A DNA stretch of 62,444 nt. It comes from JBBRMU01 sp038230655. GTDB lineage: Bacteria; Patescibacteriota; Microgenomatia; UBA1406; GWC2-37-13. Numbering within the stretch: the stretch's first letter is position 1; the number at the start of each line of letters is the position of its first letter. The stretch spans positions 1-62,444 of the forward strand of contig JBBRMU010000005.1 in the NCBI GenBank assembly GCA_038230655.1, in the 5' to 3' direction. The translations under genes were made by a program, and so were the position numbers. Below are positions 41,071 through 49,476 of this stretch, in pieces. The notes under the pieces were generated by a model. That model was not told where the DNA came from. It worked only from the letters and a program-made list of their open reading frames with translations, and searched no databases.

Positions 41071-41841
41071 ATGAAAAAAATTTATAAAACGACATCAAAT
41101 CCGGAAAAAAGTCTCATAAAAATCCTGAAAAAGCACTCAGGAAGAGATTCTTCTGGTTCCATCTCAGTTCGACACCAAGGTGGCCGACAAAAGAGATACT
41201 ATCGTTTAATAGACTTTAAACGGGACAAAAAAGATATAGAAGCTAAAGTACTTCAAATTGAGTATGATCCAAATAGAAATGCTCACATTGCATTAGTCCA
41301 GTATACCGATGGAGAAAAAAGATATATTATTCATCCTAGAAATCTAAAAGTAGGCGACTCTGTTATTTCAGGGACCGCAGTAGAAATTAAGGTAGGAAAT
41401 GCACTTCCATTAAAGAGTATCCCAATAGGGATAGAAATTCATAATGTCGAACTATATGCAGGTCAGGGAGCAAAAATTATACGAGGAGCAGGCACAACTG
41501 CTGTAGTTCTCGCTAAAGATCAAGGTTATGTTAATGTAAAGCTACCATCAGGTGAAGTGAAAAAAATAGCTGAAGACTGTATGGCAACAATTGGAGTTGT
41601 TGGCAATGTAGAACACAAGGATGTCGATCTTAAAAAAGCAGGAAGAAAAATATTAATGGGAGTAAGGCCAACTGTACGTGGAACAGCTCAGAATCCTCGA
41701 AGTCATCCTCATGGAGGTGGAGAAGGTAGGTCAGGAGAAGGAATGCATCCGAAAACTCCTTGGGGTAAACCAGCCAGAGGAAAGAGGACTCGAAATAAGA
41801 CTAAATGGAGTAATAAATTTTTAGTAAAACGAAGGAAATAA
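41071..41841 (+). CDS. rplB: Ribosomal protein L2
   Basis: The protein has 256 residues, somewhat shorter than the usual 273-277, with the loss near the N-terminus. It keeps the RNA-binding core GRDSSGSISVRHQGGRQKRYYR and the C-terminal RPTVRGTAQNPRSHPHGGGEGRSGEG block with the catalytically important His. L2 helps subunit association and peptidyl transfer. Immediately downstream comes rplV, whereas most bacteria have rpsS in between. Confidence 0.97.
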   Translation: MKKIYKTTSNPEKSLIKILKKHSGRDSSGSISVRHQGGRQKRYYRLIDFKRDKKDIEAKVLQIEYDPNRNAHIALVQYTDGEKRYIIHPRNLKVGDSVISGTAVEIKVGNALPLKSIPIGIEIHNVELYAGQGAKIIRGAGTTAVVLAKDQGYVNVKLPSGEVKKIAEDCMATIGVVGNVEHKDVDLKKAGRKILMGVRPTVRGTAQNPRSHPHGGGEGRSGEGMHPKTPWGKPARGKRTRNKTKWSNKFLVKRRK

Positions 41842-41842
41842 T

Positions 41843-42370
41843 ATGGAATCATTAACCTATCAGAAAAATCTGGATATAGCGCCAAAAAAGCTAAGGATGC
41901 TTTTGCCAAAAGTCAAAAAGCTATCACCTCTAGAAGCAACAAAAGTTCTCTTCTATTCTCCCCGGAAAGCTGGGCAAGTTTTTTACAAAGTTATTAAGTC
42001 TGCAATAGCTAACGCTAAACAGACTTTAAAAGTGAACGATGATTTGTTACAATTCAAGCTGTTCACGGTTGAAGAGGGAAATAAACTCAAGAGATATCAG
42101 GCAGGAAGTAGAGGAAATGCAAAACCATTTAAAAAACGGTATTCACATATAAAGATTATTTTGACTGCGAAAGCTCAGACTGAGACTTCTCAAAAGATGA
42201 GCACAACAAAGAAACTTGAGACTAAGAGTTCTGTGGATGAAACCGAAACTCAGTTACGAGTTGTTGACCTGACTGTCAAGGCTTCGGATGCAAAGAAAGA
42301 ATCAGTCACACCAAAAAAACAGCCGGTTGAAGATAAGAAAAAAGAAGTTAAAAAAGTTATTAAGAAATAA
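41843..42370 (+). CDS. rplV: Ribosomal protein L22 with Lys-rich C-terminal tail
   Basis: The protein has 175 residues; the family is about 110. Residues 1-110 are L22 (NLDIAPKKLRMLLPKVKKLSPLEATKVLFYSPRKAGQ, AGSRGNAKPFKKRYSHIKIIL). The last 65 residues form a charged low-complexity tail ending KKEVKKVIKK. It starts 1 bp after rplB because rpsS is missing here. Confidence 0.94.
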   Translation: MESLTYQKNLDIAPKKLRMLLPKVKKLSPLEATKVLFYSPRKAGQVFYKVIKSAIANAKQTLKVNDDLLQFKLFTVEEGNKLKRYQAGSRGNAKPFKKRYSHIKIILTAKAQTETSQKMSTTKKLETKSSVDETETQLRVVDLTVKASDAKKESVTPKKQPVEDKKKEVKKVIKK

Positions 42371-42389
42371 TTACTATTTATAAAGATTA

Positions 42390-43028
42390 ATGGGACAAAA
42401 AGTAAATCCAAAAGGACTAAGACTAGGAATAATCTATAACTGGGACTCCAGATGGTTTTTCTCTGACAAAAGACTTTTTAAAGACTCTCTCATAGCTGAT
42501 ATTAAGATGAGAAAAAGTTTAATGGCAAAGTTCGCATTTGCTTCTGTGACTCAAATTGAGATAGAGAGAGCAATCAATAAGATTACTGTGTTTATTTACT
42601 CGGTCAAACCAGGCATGATTATCGGAAGAGGGGGAAAAGGCTTGGAAGAAGTAAAAAAGTATGTTTTAGCTCATACTCAAACAACTGGAAAAAAGAAAGA
42701 TATTAAAATTGATCTTAAAATAGAGCCGATTAAGAAACCATACGCAAACTCATATTATGTAGCGCAAGCAATCGCAGAAAAATTAGTCAGGAATTTCCCT
42801 CATAGAGCAGTTGTTCATAATACAATGACAAGAGTTATGGAAGCAGGTTGTAAAGGAGTGAAAGTTCAACTCGGAGGAAGAATTGCAGGAGCCGAAATCT
42901 CAAGAAGAGAAAAGTACTTTCAAGGCACAATCCCAACCTCCACAATTAGAGAAGACGTTGAGTTTGCAAGATTCCCTGCACTAACAAAATCAGGATATGT
43001 CGGAGTAAAAGTTTGGATTTGTAAATAA
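42390..43028 (+). CDS. rpsC: Ribosomal protein S3
   Basis: The protein has 212 residues. It starts GQKVNPKGLRLGIIYNWDSRWF, has the KH-type motif VKPGMIIGRGGKGLEEVKKYV, and ends with the C-terminal domain (MEAGCKGVKVQLGGRIAGAEISRREKYFQGTIP). It is part of the mRNA entry site helicase of the 30S subunit. No Shine-Dalgarno sequence is visible in the 19-bp gap. Confidence 0.97.
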   Translation: MGQKVNPKGLRLGIIYNWDSRWFFSDKRLFKDSLIADIKMRKSLMAKFAFASVTQIEIERAINKITVFIYSVKPGMIIGRGGKGLEEVKKYVLAHTQTTGKKKDIKIDLKIEPIKKPYANSYYVAQAIAEKLVRNFPHRAVVHNTMTRVMEAGCKGVKVQLGGRIAGAEISRREKYFQGTIPTSTIREDVEFARFPALTKSGYVGVKVWICK

Positions 43029-43029
43029 C

Positions 43030-43440
43030 ATGTTATCACCAAAAAGACAAAAATACCGGAAACAGTTTAGAGGAATTTGGCGAAGAATCGCTGTAAAAGG
43101 GGACAAAGTTAATTTCGGTAGTTTTGCACTCAAGAGTCTAGAAAAGGGGTGGATCAAAGATAGAGAAATTGAGTCTGCTCGTGTTGTAATGGCCAGAGCA
43201 ACTAGGAAAAATGGAAAGTTTTGGATTCGTATATTTCCTGATAAGCCGTTTACTAAAAAACCGCCAGAAGTAACGATGGGTGCTGGAAAAGGAGATGTTT
43301 CTCACTATGTTGCATCAGTTACACCTGGAAGAGTGTTGTTTGAGATAGACGGACTGAATGAACAAGATGTAAAAAAAGTATTTCATAATGTTGCAGCAAA
43401 GTTATCTGTTACGACCAAGATCGTACCAAAAGATATATGA
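43030..43440 (+). CDS. rplP: Ribosomal protein L16
   Basis: The protein has 136 residues with the family start MLSPKRQKYRKQFRG, GKFWIRIFPDKPFTKKPPEVTMGAGKGDVSHYVASVTPGRVLFEIDG and C-terminal AAKLSVTTKIV. It helps position tRNA at the A and P sites. Its stop overlaps the rpmC start (ATGA). Confidence 0.97.
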   Translation: MLSPKRQKYRKQFRGIWRRIAVKGDKVNFGSFALKSLEKGWIKDREIESARVVMARATRKNGKFWIRIFPDKPFTKKPPEVTMGAGKGDVSHYVASVTPGRVLFEIDGLNEQDVKKVFHNVAAKLSVTTKIVPKDI

Positions 43441-43655
43441 AAAAGCAGTTTAAAGAATTATTAAATAAAACAGTTCAGGAGTTGCGCAAAGACATTGATA
43501 GTCTGAAGATGGAGATAACAAAGGGTATTTTAGAGTCTGTATCCAATCCACAGAAAGACACCAACTTAGTTGCCAAAAAAAGAGCCAAATTAGCATCTCT
43601 CTATACCGCTGCAAATCAAAAAAAAGAAGTAGAAGTTTTTAAAAGTATTAAATAA
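43437..43655 (+). CDS. rpmC: Ribosomal protein L29
   Basis: The protein has 72 residues forming two helices, with the family-like FKELLNKTVQELRKDIDSLKMEI and a C-terminal part NLVAKKRAKLASLYTAANQKK replacing the usual ARIKTVL. Position between rplP and rpsQ confirms it. L29 sits at the tunnel exit next to L23. Confidence 0.9.
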   Translation: MKKQFKELLNKTVQELRKDIDSLKMEITKGILESVSNPQKDTNLVAKKRAKLASLYTAANQKKEVEVFKSIK

Positions 43656-43657
43656 AT

Positions 43658-44077
43658 ATGAGTAAAATTTTAACTGGAACTGTCGTTTCGAATAAAACAC
43701 CAAATACGATTATCGTAGATGTGCATAAGAGATATCAACATCCAAGATTTAAAAAAATAGTTAACGTTCATAAGAAGTTTAAAGTCCATGTGGAAAGTGG
43801 AACAGCAGATGTAGGAGCTGTTGTAAAGATTCAAGAGACACGACCAATTTCAAAAGATAAACACTTTATTCTGATTAAAGGAGGATCGCCAGTAAATGCA
43901 GAAGTTAAAGAGACGGCTCAAGCAAATACAGCAAAAAAAGCTAATAGTTCAGAAGCAAAAACAGAAGTTCAGGCCAAAGTTGTGGTAGCAAAAACTAAAA
44001 AAATAAAATCAGATACAACTAAGAAAGCAAAAGTTACTAAAAAAAAGGCCATTAAGAAGAAAGAAGTTACTAATTAA
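43658..44077 (+). CDS. rpsQ: Ribosomal protein S17 with Lys-rich C-terminal tail
   Basis: The protein has 139 residues; the family is about 85. The OB-fold core (residues 1-85) shows LTGTVVSNKTPNTIIVDVHKRYQHPRFKKIV, KFKVHVESG and VVKIQETRPISKDKHF. The remaining 50 residues are rich in Lys, Ala and Thr with no predicted fold. Confidence 0.94.
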   Translation: MSKILTGTVVSNKTPNTIIVDVHKRYQHPRFKKIVNVHKKFKVHVESGTADVGAVVKIQETRPISKDKHFILIKGGSPVNAEVKETAQANTAKKANSSEAKTEVQAKVVVAKTKKIKSDTTKKAKVTKKKAIKKKEVTN

Positions 44078-44086
44078 TCACTTTTC

Positions 44087-44461
44087 ATGTTACAATTACG
44101 ATCGATTTTAAACGTAGCAGACAATACAGGAGCCAAAAAGGTTTCCTTTATAGGAATGCCTAAAAAAGGTAGAAAGAAAATCGGTGGTATTGCTGAGATG
44201 ATTACAGGAGTAGTGAAATCTGCTATTCCATTTGGTCAGGTAAAAAAAGGTGAAATCGTCTATGCAGTAATTGTAAGAACAAGAAAAGAAAAGAGAAGAG
44301 CAGACGGTAGCTATATTAGATTTGATGATAATGCATGTGTCATACTACAAGGTAAAGAGAGTAAAGAACCAAAAGGGACTCGTATATTCGGTCCAATTGC
44401 AAAAGAGTTAAAAGACTCAGGGTATAACAAGATTGCAAGTTTAGCTGAAGAAATTTATTAA
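44087..44461 (+). CDS. rplN: Ribosomal protein L14
   Basis: The protein has 124 residues with LRSILNVADNTGAKKVSFIG, VKKGEIVYAVIVRTRKEKRRADGSYIRFDDNACVIL and the closing GTRIFGPIAKELKDSGYNKIASLAEEIY. It binds 23S rRNA and takes part in subunit bridges. Confidence 0.97.
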   Translation: MLQLRSILNVADNTGAKKVSFIGMPKKGRKKIGGIAEMITGVVKSAIPFGQVKKGEIVYAVIVRTRKEKRRADGSYIRFDDNACVILQGKESKEPKGTRIFGPIAKELKDSGYNKIASLAEEIY

Positions 44462-44468
44462 TCATACT

Positions 44469-44774
44469 ATGAAACTTAAAAAAGGCGATAAAGTAAAAAT
44501 CACATCTGGGAAAGATAAAGGAAAAGACGGAGTTATCGAAAAAACCTATAGTAAGATGAATAAAGTCCTGATCAATAATGTGAACATCTATAAAAAGCAT
44601 ATTAAGAAAAACGAACAGATGCCACAAGGCGGAGTCGTTGATCTCGCAAGACCATTAGATATATCAAAGGTAGCATTTCACTGTCCCAAATGTGGTAAAG
44701 AGTCTAAACTAGGATATGTATTAGAAAAAGGGAAAAAATTTAGAGTATGCAAAAATTGCCAGAGCAAAATTTAA
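44469..44774 (+). CDS. rplX: Ribosomal protein L24
   Basis: The protein has 101 residues. The KOW motif is KKGDKVKITSGKDKGKDGVIEK, followed by VNIYKKHIKKNEQMPQGGVVDLARPLDISKVAF. The C-terminal end has two Cys pairs (CPKC and CKNC), a likely zinc ribbon kept in some L24 proteins. It helps start 50S assembly. Confidence 0.96.
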   Translation: MKLKKGDKVKITSGKDKGKDGVIEKTYSKMNKVLINNVNIYKKHIKKNEQMPQGGVVDLARPLDISKVAFHCPKCGKESKLGYVLEKGKKFRVCKNCQSKI

Positions 44775-44783
44775 TTTATCACT

Positions 44784-45332
44784 ATGTCATTTCAAGAATA
44801 TTACAATACGGAGTTGAAAAAAAAACTAATGAAGGAGCTAGATATAAAAAATCCTATGGCATTACCTGTGATAAAAAAAGTTGTGATTAATGTAGGAGTA
44901 GGAGAAGCAGTCTCAAATAAGAATGTAATTCAGCATGTTCAAGATCAGATCACCTTAATTTCCGGTCAGAAGCCTGTGATTACTAAAGCAAGAAAATCTG
45001 TATCAGCATTCAAAGTAAGAAAAGGTATTCCACTTGGTGTTAAAGTTACTTTGAGAGGAAAAAGAATGTACTCTTTTATAGAGAAGCTAACAAAAATAGT
45101 CATTCCACGTTTGCGAGATTTCAGAGGAATTTCTGACAGTTCAGTCGACTTAAATGGAAATCTTAACTTAGGTTTTTCAGAGCAAACATTATTTCCCGAG
45201 ATAGAGTACGATAAAATTGATAGAATAAGAGGGCTGGAAGTTACAGTAGTCACTAATGCCAAAGATCAACATAAAGGGAGAAAGTTATTCGAGTTGTTAG
45301 GAGTTCCTTTTAAAAAAGTGGTTCAAGAATAA
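44784..45332 (+). CDS. rplE: Ribosomal protein L5
   Basis: The protein has 182 residues, with NPMALPVIKKVVINVGVGEAVSNK, TLISGQKPVITKARKSVSAFKVRKGIPLGVKVTLRG, and PRLRDFRGI. L5 binds 5S rRNA. It is followed directly by rpsN. Confidence 0.97.
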   Translation: MSFQEYYNTELKKKLMKELDIKNPMALPVIKKVVINVGVGEAVSNKNVIQHVQDQITLISGQKPVITKARKSVSAFKVRKGIPLGVKVTLRGKRMYSFIEKLTKIVIPRLRDFRGISDSSVDLNGNLNLGFSEQTLFPEIEYDKIDRIRGLEVTVVTNAKDQHKGRKLFELLGVPFKKVVQE

Positions 45333-45347
45333 AGTTAAATAAATACT

Positions 45348-45533
45348 ATGGCCAAAACATCAGACGAAGTAAAATTTAGAAAAAAACAAAAGTACTTAAC
45401 TAGATACAGAAATCGTTGTCCACTCTGTGGACGTGCAAGAGGCTATATGAGAAGATTTGGTTTATGCAGAATCTGTTTTAGAGAAAAAGCATTATCAGGT
45501 GAGATCCCAGGTATTAGAAAAATTTCTTGGTAA
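45348..45533 (+). CDS. rpsN: Ribosomal protein S14, zinc-binding short type
   Basis: The protein has 61 residues. Two Cys pairs (CPLC and CRIC) form the zinc site of the short type Z S14, and the end GIRKISW is typical. It lies in the 30S head next to S3 and S10. The following gene is rpsS, not rpsH. Confidence 0.97.
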   Translation: MAKTSDEVKFRKKQKYLTRYRNRCPLCGRARGYMRRFGLCRICFREKALSGEIPGIRKISW

Positions 45534-45537
45534 AACT

Positions 45538-45822
45538 ATGAGTAGATCAACAAAAAAAGGACCATATATTGACGAAAAATTAATGTTAAAGGTCTTAAAA
45601 CAAAAAGCTGAGAAGAACTATGCGCCCATAAAAACTTGGGCTCGAAATTCTCAGATAGCGCCTGACTTCGTCGGACATAAAATGGCTATTCATAATGGGA
45701 GAAAACACATTGAAGTATTAATTTCAGAGACAATGATAGGACACAGGTTAGGAGAGTTCTCACCTACCCGAACATTTAGAGGGCATGGAAAGATAACAAA
45801 GCGAACAGCAGAGAAAACTTAA
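45538..45822 (+). CDS. rpsS: Ribosomal protein S19, displaced from its usual locus
   Basis: The protein has 94 residues from ATG 45538, starting SRSTKKGPYIDEKLMLKV and containing TWARNSQIAPDFVGHKMAIHNGRKHIEVLISETMIGHRLGEFSPTRTFRGH. The open frame upstream to 45457 lies inside rpsN and is rejected. In nearly all bacteria rpsS lies between rplB and rplV; here it is between rpsN and rpsH, next to its structural neighbour S14. Two GC-rich palindromes follow the stop. Confidence 0.97.
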   Translation: MSRSTKKGPYIDEKLMLKVLKQKAEKNYAPIKTWARNSQIAPDFVGHKMAIHNGRKHIEVLISETMIGHRLGEFSPTRTFRGHGKITKRTAEKT

Positions 45823-45862
45823 ACCCCGGGGGTTTAGGTAAAATATATATTAACCCCGGGTT
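45820..45862 (+). repeat. pair of AACCCCGGG palindromes between rpsS and rpsH
   Basis: TAAACCCC-G-GGGGTTTA (45820-45836) starts at the rpsS stop codon. AACCC-C-GGGTT (45852-45862) follows 15 bp later. Both share AACCCCGGG, so each can fold alone or pair with the other. The G/C density stands out in this AT-rich operon. The elements end about 12 bp before the rpsH start. Confidence 0.6.
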
Positions 45863-45874
45863 ATACAAAAAACT

Positions 45875-46258
45875 ATGAACGCAGTTACAGACTTAATAAT
45901 CAGAATTAAAAACGGCTATATGGCCGGGAGAGATACTATTGAGAGTCCTTACTCTAAGTATCGTGGAGAGTTATTGGCAAAACTTAAAAAACTAAGGTAT
46001 GTCAAAGAATACTCAGTTACTGGTGAAACAATAAAAACAGTCAGTATTGTGCTAAACTATCAGGATGGTTTGCCGGCAGTAACGCAGGTGAAGATATTCT
46101 CAACACCTGGCAGGAGATGGTATGTTTCATCAAAAGACTTAAAACCTGTACTTGGTGGCATGGGATACTCTCTACTTTCCACGCCTCAAGGAATCCTAAC
46201 AAATATTGAAGCTAAGAAAAAACAAGTTGGTGGAGAGTTACTATTTAATATCTGGTAA
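45875..46258 (+). CDS. rpsH: Ribosomal protein S8
   Basis: The protein has 127 residues with AVTDLIIRIKNGYMAGRD, YSKYRGELLAKLKKLRYVKEY, STPGRRWYVSSKDLKPVLGGMG and a divergent C-terminus (VGGELLFNIW versus the usual GGEVLCYVW). S8 is a primary 16S rRNA binder and in E. coli represses its operon; the palindromes before it are in a suitable place for control. Confidence 0.95.
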   Translation: MNAVTDLIIRIKNGYMAGRDTIESPYSKYRGELLAKLKKLRYVKEYSVTGETIKTVSIVLNYQDGLPAVTQVKIFSTPGRRWYVSSKDLKPVLGGMGYSLLSTPQGILTNIEAKKKQVGGELLFNIW

Positions 46259-46260
46259 TT

Positions 46261-46803
46261 ATGTCAAAAATAGGTCAGAAAGTAATACCAGTACCGGCAT
46301 CAGTTCAAGTAGAAATAGCTGAACCTATAGTTAAGGTGAAGAGTAATGCTGGTGAGTTGAGTTTTACTCTTCCAAAAACGATCAATATAACCCGAGAAGG
46401 AGATATGCTTACGGTAACTAGAACTTCAGAAAAAAAAGACTCTAAATCGTTACATGGGCTGTATAGAAGTCTTATCGCAAATGCTGTTAATGGTCTTAAT
46501 AAGAGTTGGGAAAAAAGACTCGAAGTTGTAGGAACAGGATTTAATGTAAAACTACAGGGTGAAGACTTAGTTTTTAAAGTAGGATACTCCCATTTAGTTA
46601 CATTTAAAAAAGTCGAAGGCATTAAATATCAAGTAGAAGGAAATAATAAGGTAATTATCGCCGGACCAGATAAACAGTTGGTCGGCCAAGTTGCATACCA
46701 GATTAGAATAATCAGAAAACCAGATGTTTATAAAGGTAAAGGCATAAGATATGAAGGCGAAAAAATTAAGCTGAAAGCTGGAAAAAAAGCTAAGACAGCA
46801 TAA
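46261..46803 (+). CDS. rplF: Ribosomal protein L6
   Basis: The protein has 180 residues in two similar domains: IGQKVIPVPASVQVEI at the start and, at the end, the conserved GPDKQLVGQVAYQIRIIRKPDVYKGKGIRYEGEKIKLKAGKKAK. It lies 2 bp after rpsH. Confidence 0.97.
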   Translation: MSKIGQKVIPVPASVQVEIAEPIVKVKSNAGELSFTLPKTINITREGDMLTVTRTSEKKDSKSLHGLYRSLIANAVNGLNKSWEKRLEVVGTGFNVKLQGEDLVFKVGYSHLVTFKKVEGIKYQVEGNNKVIIAGPDKQLVGQVAYQIRIIRKPDVYKGKGIRYEGEKIKLKAGKKAKTA

Positions 46804-46819
46804 AAATTACTATACTAGA

Positions 46820-47179
46820 ATGACACTTATAACAATCAATAGAACAGAAAGAAGAAAAAAAAGGGTTAGCATGAAAGTACACGGTGATGCTGTGAGGCCT
46901 AGAATTACAGTTCATCGTTCTAACAAGTTCATATATGTTCAAGCAATTGATGATGCAAAAAAAGAAACTTTAGCCTCTTTTTCAAGTTTACAGTTATCCC
47001 GTAGTAAAGATTTAAAAGGGAAAAAAGTCGATCAGGCAAAGGAAGTTGGCTTACAGTTAGCAAAACTGTTAAAAGCGAAAAAGATTGCTGCAGGCGTTTT
47101 TGATCGGGGACAGTACTCATATAAAGGAAGAGTGAAGTCGTTAGCAGAAGGCCTACGCGAAGGAGAGTTAAAAATTTAA
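46820..47179 (+). CDS. rplR: Ribosomal protein L18
   Basis: The protein has 119 residues with RPRITVHRSNKFIYVQAIDD and the closing GVFDRGQYSYKGRVKSLAEGLREGELKI. It binds 5S rRNA with L5. A run of eight G follows its stop. Confidence 0.96.
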   Translation: MTLITINRTERRKKRVSMKVHGDAVRPRITVHRSNKFIYVQAIDDAKKETLASFSSLQLSRSKDLKGKKVDQAKEVGLQLAKLLKAKKIAAGVFDRGQYSYKGRVKSLAEGLREGELKI

Positions 47180-47187
47180 GGGGGGGG
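47180..47187 (+). promoter_or_regulatory. G8 tract at ribosome-binding distance from rpsE
   Basis: Eight consecutive G (47180-47187) lie 7 nt before ATG 47195. Most neighbouring genes have no Shine-Dalgarno sequence, so this may act as one by pairing with the CCUCC of 16S rRNA, or it may be prone to length change by slippage. Confidence 0.4.
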
Positions 47188-47194
47188 TTATCAT

Positions 47195-47683
47195 ATGGAT
47201 GAAAATCAAAATATCACAGAAAAATTAGAAGAAAAAGTGCTTCTCATCCGAAGAGTTTCGAAGAAAACCACAGGTGGTAACTATGTTAGTTTCTCAGCTC
47301 TCGTTGTTGTTGGAGATAAAAAAGGAAAGGTTGGAGTAGGTATGGGAAGAGGACTCGAAGTCCCTCCAGCAATCCAAAAAGCGATTACTCATGCAAAAAA
47401 ACATATGATAACTGTTCCTATATATAAGTCCTCCATTCCACATGAGATTAGTATGAAGTATAAATCTGCAAGGTTACTTTTAAAACCAGCTCCCGAAGGG
47501 TCTGGATTAAAAATAGGTAGTGTTGGCCGTGCCATCTTTGACTTAGCTGGAATATATAACGCATCGGGAAAAATTATTGGCTCTAGAAATCAGATAATTA
47601 ATACTTATGCAGTTATAGAAGCACTAAAGAAATTAAAAAGCAGAGTAGAAAAAGTTTCTATCGAGAAGAAACAAACAAAGTAA
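47195..47683 (+). CDS. rpsE: Ribosomal protein S5
   Basis: The protein has 162 residues. The N-terminal double-stranded-RNA-binding motif (VLLIRRVSKKTTGGNYVSFSALVVVGDKKGKVGVGMGRGLEVPPAIQKA) and the C-terminal domain (KPAPEGSGLKIGSVGRAIFDLAGI) are clear. S5 affects decoding accuracy. The next gene is rplO after 18 bp; rpmD (L30), normally between them, is absent. Confidence 0.97.
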   Translation: MDENQNITEKLEEKVLLIRRVSKKTTGGNYVSFSALVVVGDKKGKVGVGMGRGLEVPPAIQKAITHAKKHMITVPIYKSSIPHEISMKYKSARLLLKPAPEGSGLKIGSVGRAIFDLAGIYNASGKIIGSRNQIINTYAVIEALKKLKSRVEKVSIEKKQTK

Positions 47684-47701
47684 TTAGATTTATAAGTAAC
47701 T

Positions 47702-48151
47702 ATGAACAATTTTTTATCAAATTTACCAAAATTAGTCCACAATAAGAAGAAGAGACTAGGCCGAGGAGCTGGAAGTGGAAAAGGTGCTAAATCTGGAAGA
47801 GGAACTACCCGACATCAAAAAGCTCGCGAAGATATACCTCTAGCTTTTGAAGGTGGACAAGGGCGACTCATAAAACGATTTCCATTATTGAGAGGAAAAG
47901 GTAAAAATAAATCCTATCAACAAAAACCTGTCATTATTGATATTGATTCTCTTAACATTTTTAATGATAATGAAGTAATAACAGTTGAATCATTATTACA
48001 AAAAAAGCTTCTCATTGAGTCGAAAAAAGGAATTACTGTAAAAATTCTAGGAAATGGAAAGCTTACGAAAAAATTGACAGTTACTTTGCCAGTTTCTGCA
48101 TCTGCAAAAAAGATGATTGAGAAAGCTGGAGGAGAGTTAAAAACTGTATGA
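47702..48151 (+). CDS. rplO: Ribosomal protein L15
   Basis: The protein has 149 residues, with KKRLGRGAGSGKGAKSGRGTTRHQKAR, FEGGQGRLIKRFPLLRG and the C-terminal VTLPVSASAKKMIEKAGG. It overlaps the secY start by 4 bp (ATGA). Confidence 0.96.
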   Translation: MNNFLSNLPKLVHNKKKRLGRGAGSGKGAKSGRGTTRHQKAREDIPLAFEGGQGRLIKRFPLLRGKGKNKSYQQKPVIIDIDSLNIFNDNEVITVESLLQKKLLIESKKGITVKILGNGKLTKKLTVTLPVSASAKKMIEKAGGELKTV

Positions 48152-49434
48152 AAGAAATAAGAGAAAAAATTAATTTATTATTGAGAGATCGTGAACTCAA
48201 AAGAAAGTTACTCTTCACTCTTTTTATTTTCTTAGTATTTAGAGTGTTTGCTTTCTTGCCTGTCCCTGCAATTGATCTTGTTAAGTTGAGGGCTTTATTT
48301 GCTCAAAATCAGTTTCTCTCACTTTTAGATATTTTCTCAGGTGGGACTCTCGTAAACTTCTCTGTGATGGCTCTTGGTCTTAATCCTTATATTAATGCCT
48401 CTATTATTATTCAGTTACTGACCGTTGTTTTTCCACAACTTGAACAACTCGCTAAAGAAGGGGAGTATGGACGACATAAAATCAATCAGTATACCCGTAT
48501 GCTGACAATTCCATTAACAATTGTTCAGGCAATTGGTATCTATGTTCTTCTTAAGAATCAACATATCATTGGGAACTTAGATCCAATACAGTTTTTTTCA
48601 TTCATATTTACTTTAGTGGCTGGAACATTTATATTAGTTTGGTTTGGAGAACTTATCTCAGAGTTTGGGCTGGGAAATGGTATTTCTCTGCTCATCTTCG
48701 CAGGAATCGTCGGAAGGGTCCCCGTTCTTTTTGGAAGAACACTCTCAACTGTCAATCAGTCATTAATTATTAACTTTATTATCTTTGCAGTCTTAGCAAT
48801 ACTAGTTATAGCTGCAGTTGTATTTATAAATCAGGCAGTAAGAAGGATCCCTGTATTTTATGCAAAAAGGATAAAAGGAAATAAAATGTATCAGGCTGCT
48901 TCGAACTATCTTCCTTTAAAACTCAACCAAGCCGGAGTCATTCCTATTATTTTTGCTGTTTCTTTCGTCCTTTTTCCTCAACTAATTGGTAATTTTTTTA
49001 AATACTCTAAGGTTCCAGTTATATCAGGAATTGCGAACTTCTTAGTTAATGTATTTAATCCTGCTGGCTTTTTCTACAATTTTTTCTACTTTCTCTTAGT
49101 TGTAGGCTTTACATTTTTCTATACTATTATAGTTTTTAATCCTCAGAAAATTGCTGATGAAATTCAAAAACACGGCGGGTTTATCCAAGGGATCAGACCT
49201 GGGCAGGCTACAAAGCAGTATTTGGAAAGAGTTCTCTATCGAATTACCACAGTTGGAGCGCTATTTTTAGGACTAATAGCAGTACTTCCAGCAATCATCT
49301 CAAAAATTACAGGAATTAATAACCTTGTTGTCGGAGGTACTGGAGTACTTATTATCGTCTCGGTAATTTTGGAAACATTTAAGACGGTTGAGTCTCAGTT
49401 GGTAATGAGAAGTTATGATAAATTTACAAAATAA
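48148..49434 (+). CDS. secY: Protein translocase subunit SecY
   Basis: The protein has 428 residues and ten membrane segments. Family blocks are FRVFAFLPVPAID, GGTLVNFSVMALGLNPYINASIIIQLL, EFGLGNGISLLIF and GFIQGIRPGQATKQYLERVLYRIT. It forms the channel for protein export and membrane insertion with SecE/G, linking functionally to secF at the start of the window. Confidence 0.97.
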   Translation: MKEIREKINLLLRDRELKRKLLFTLFIFLVFRVFAFLPVPAIDLVKLRALFAQNQFLSLLDIFSGGTLVNFSVMALGLNPYINASIIIQLLTVVFPQLEQLAKEGEYGRHKINQYTRMLTIPLTIVQAIGIYVLLKNQHIIGNLDPIQFFSFIFTLVAGTFILVWFGELISEFGLGNGISLLIFAGIVGRVPVLFGRTLSTVNQSLIINFIIFAVLAILVIAAVVFINQAVRRIPVFYAKRIKGNKMYQAASNYLPLKLNQAGVIPIIFAVSFVLFPQLIGNFFKYSKVPVISGIANFLVNVFNPAGFFYNFFYFLLVVGFTFFYTIIVFNPQKIADEIQKHGGFIQGIRPGQATKQYLERVLYRITTVGALFLGLIAVLPAIISKITGINNLVVGGTGVLIIVSVILETFKTVESQLVMRSYDKFTK

Positions 49435-49476
49435 ATAATTACGAACCCACAAGGTGATTATAATTTGAATTAATAT

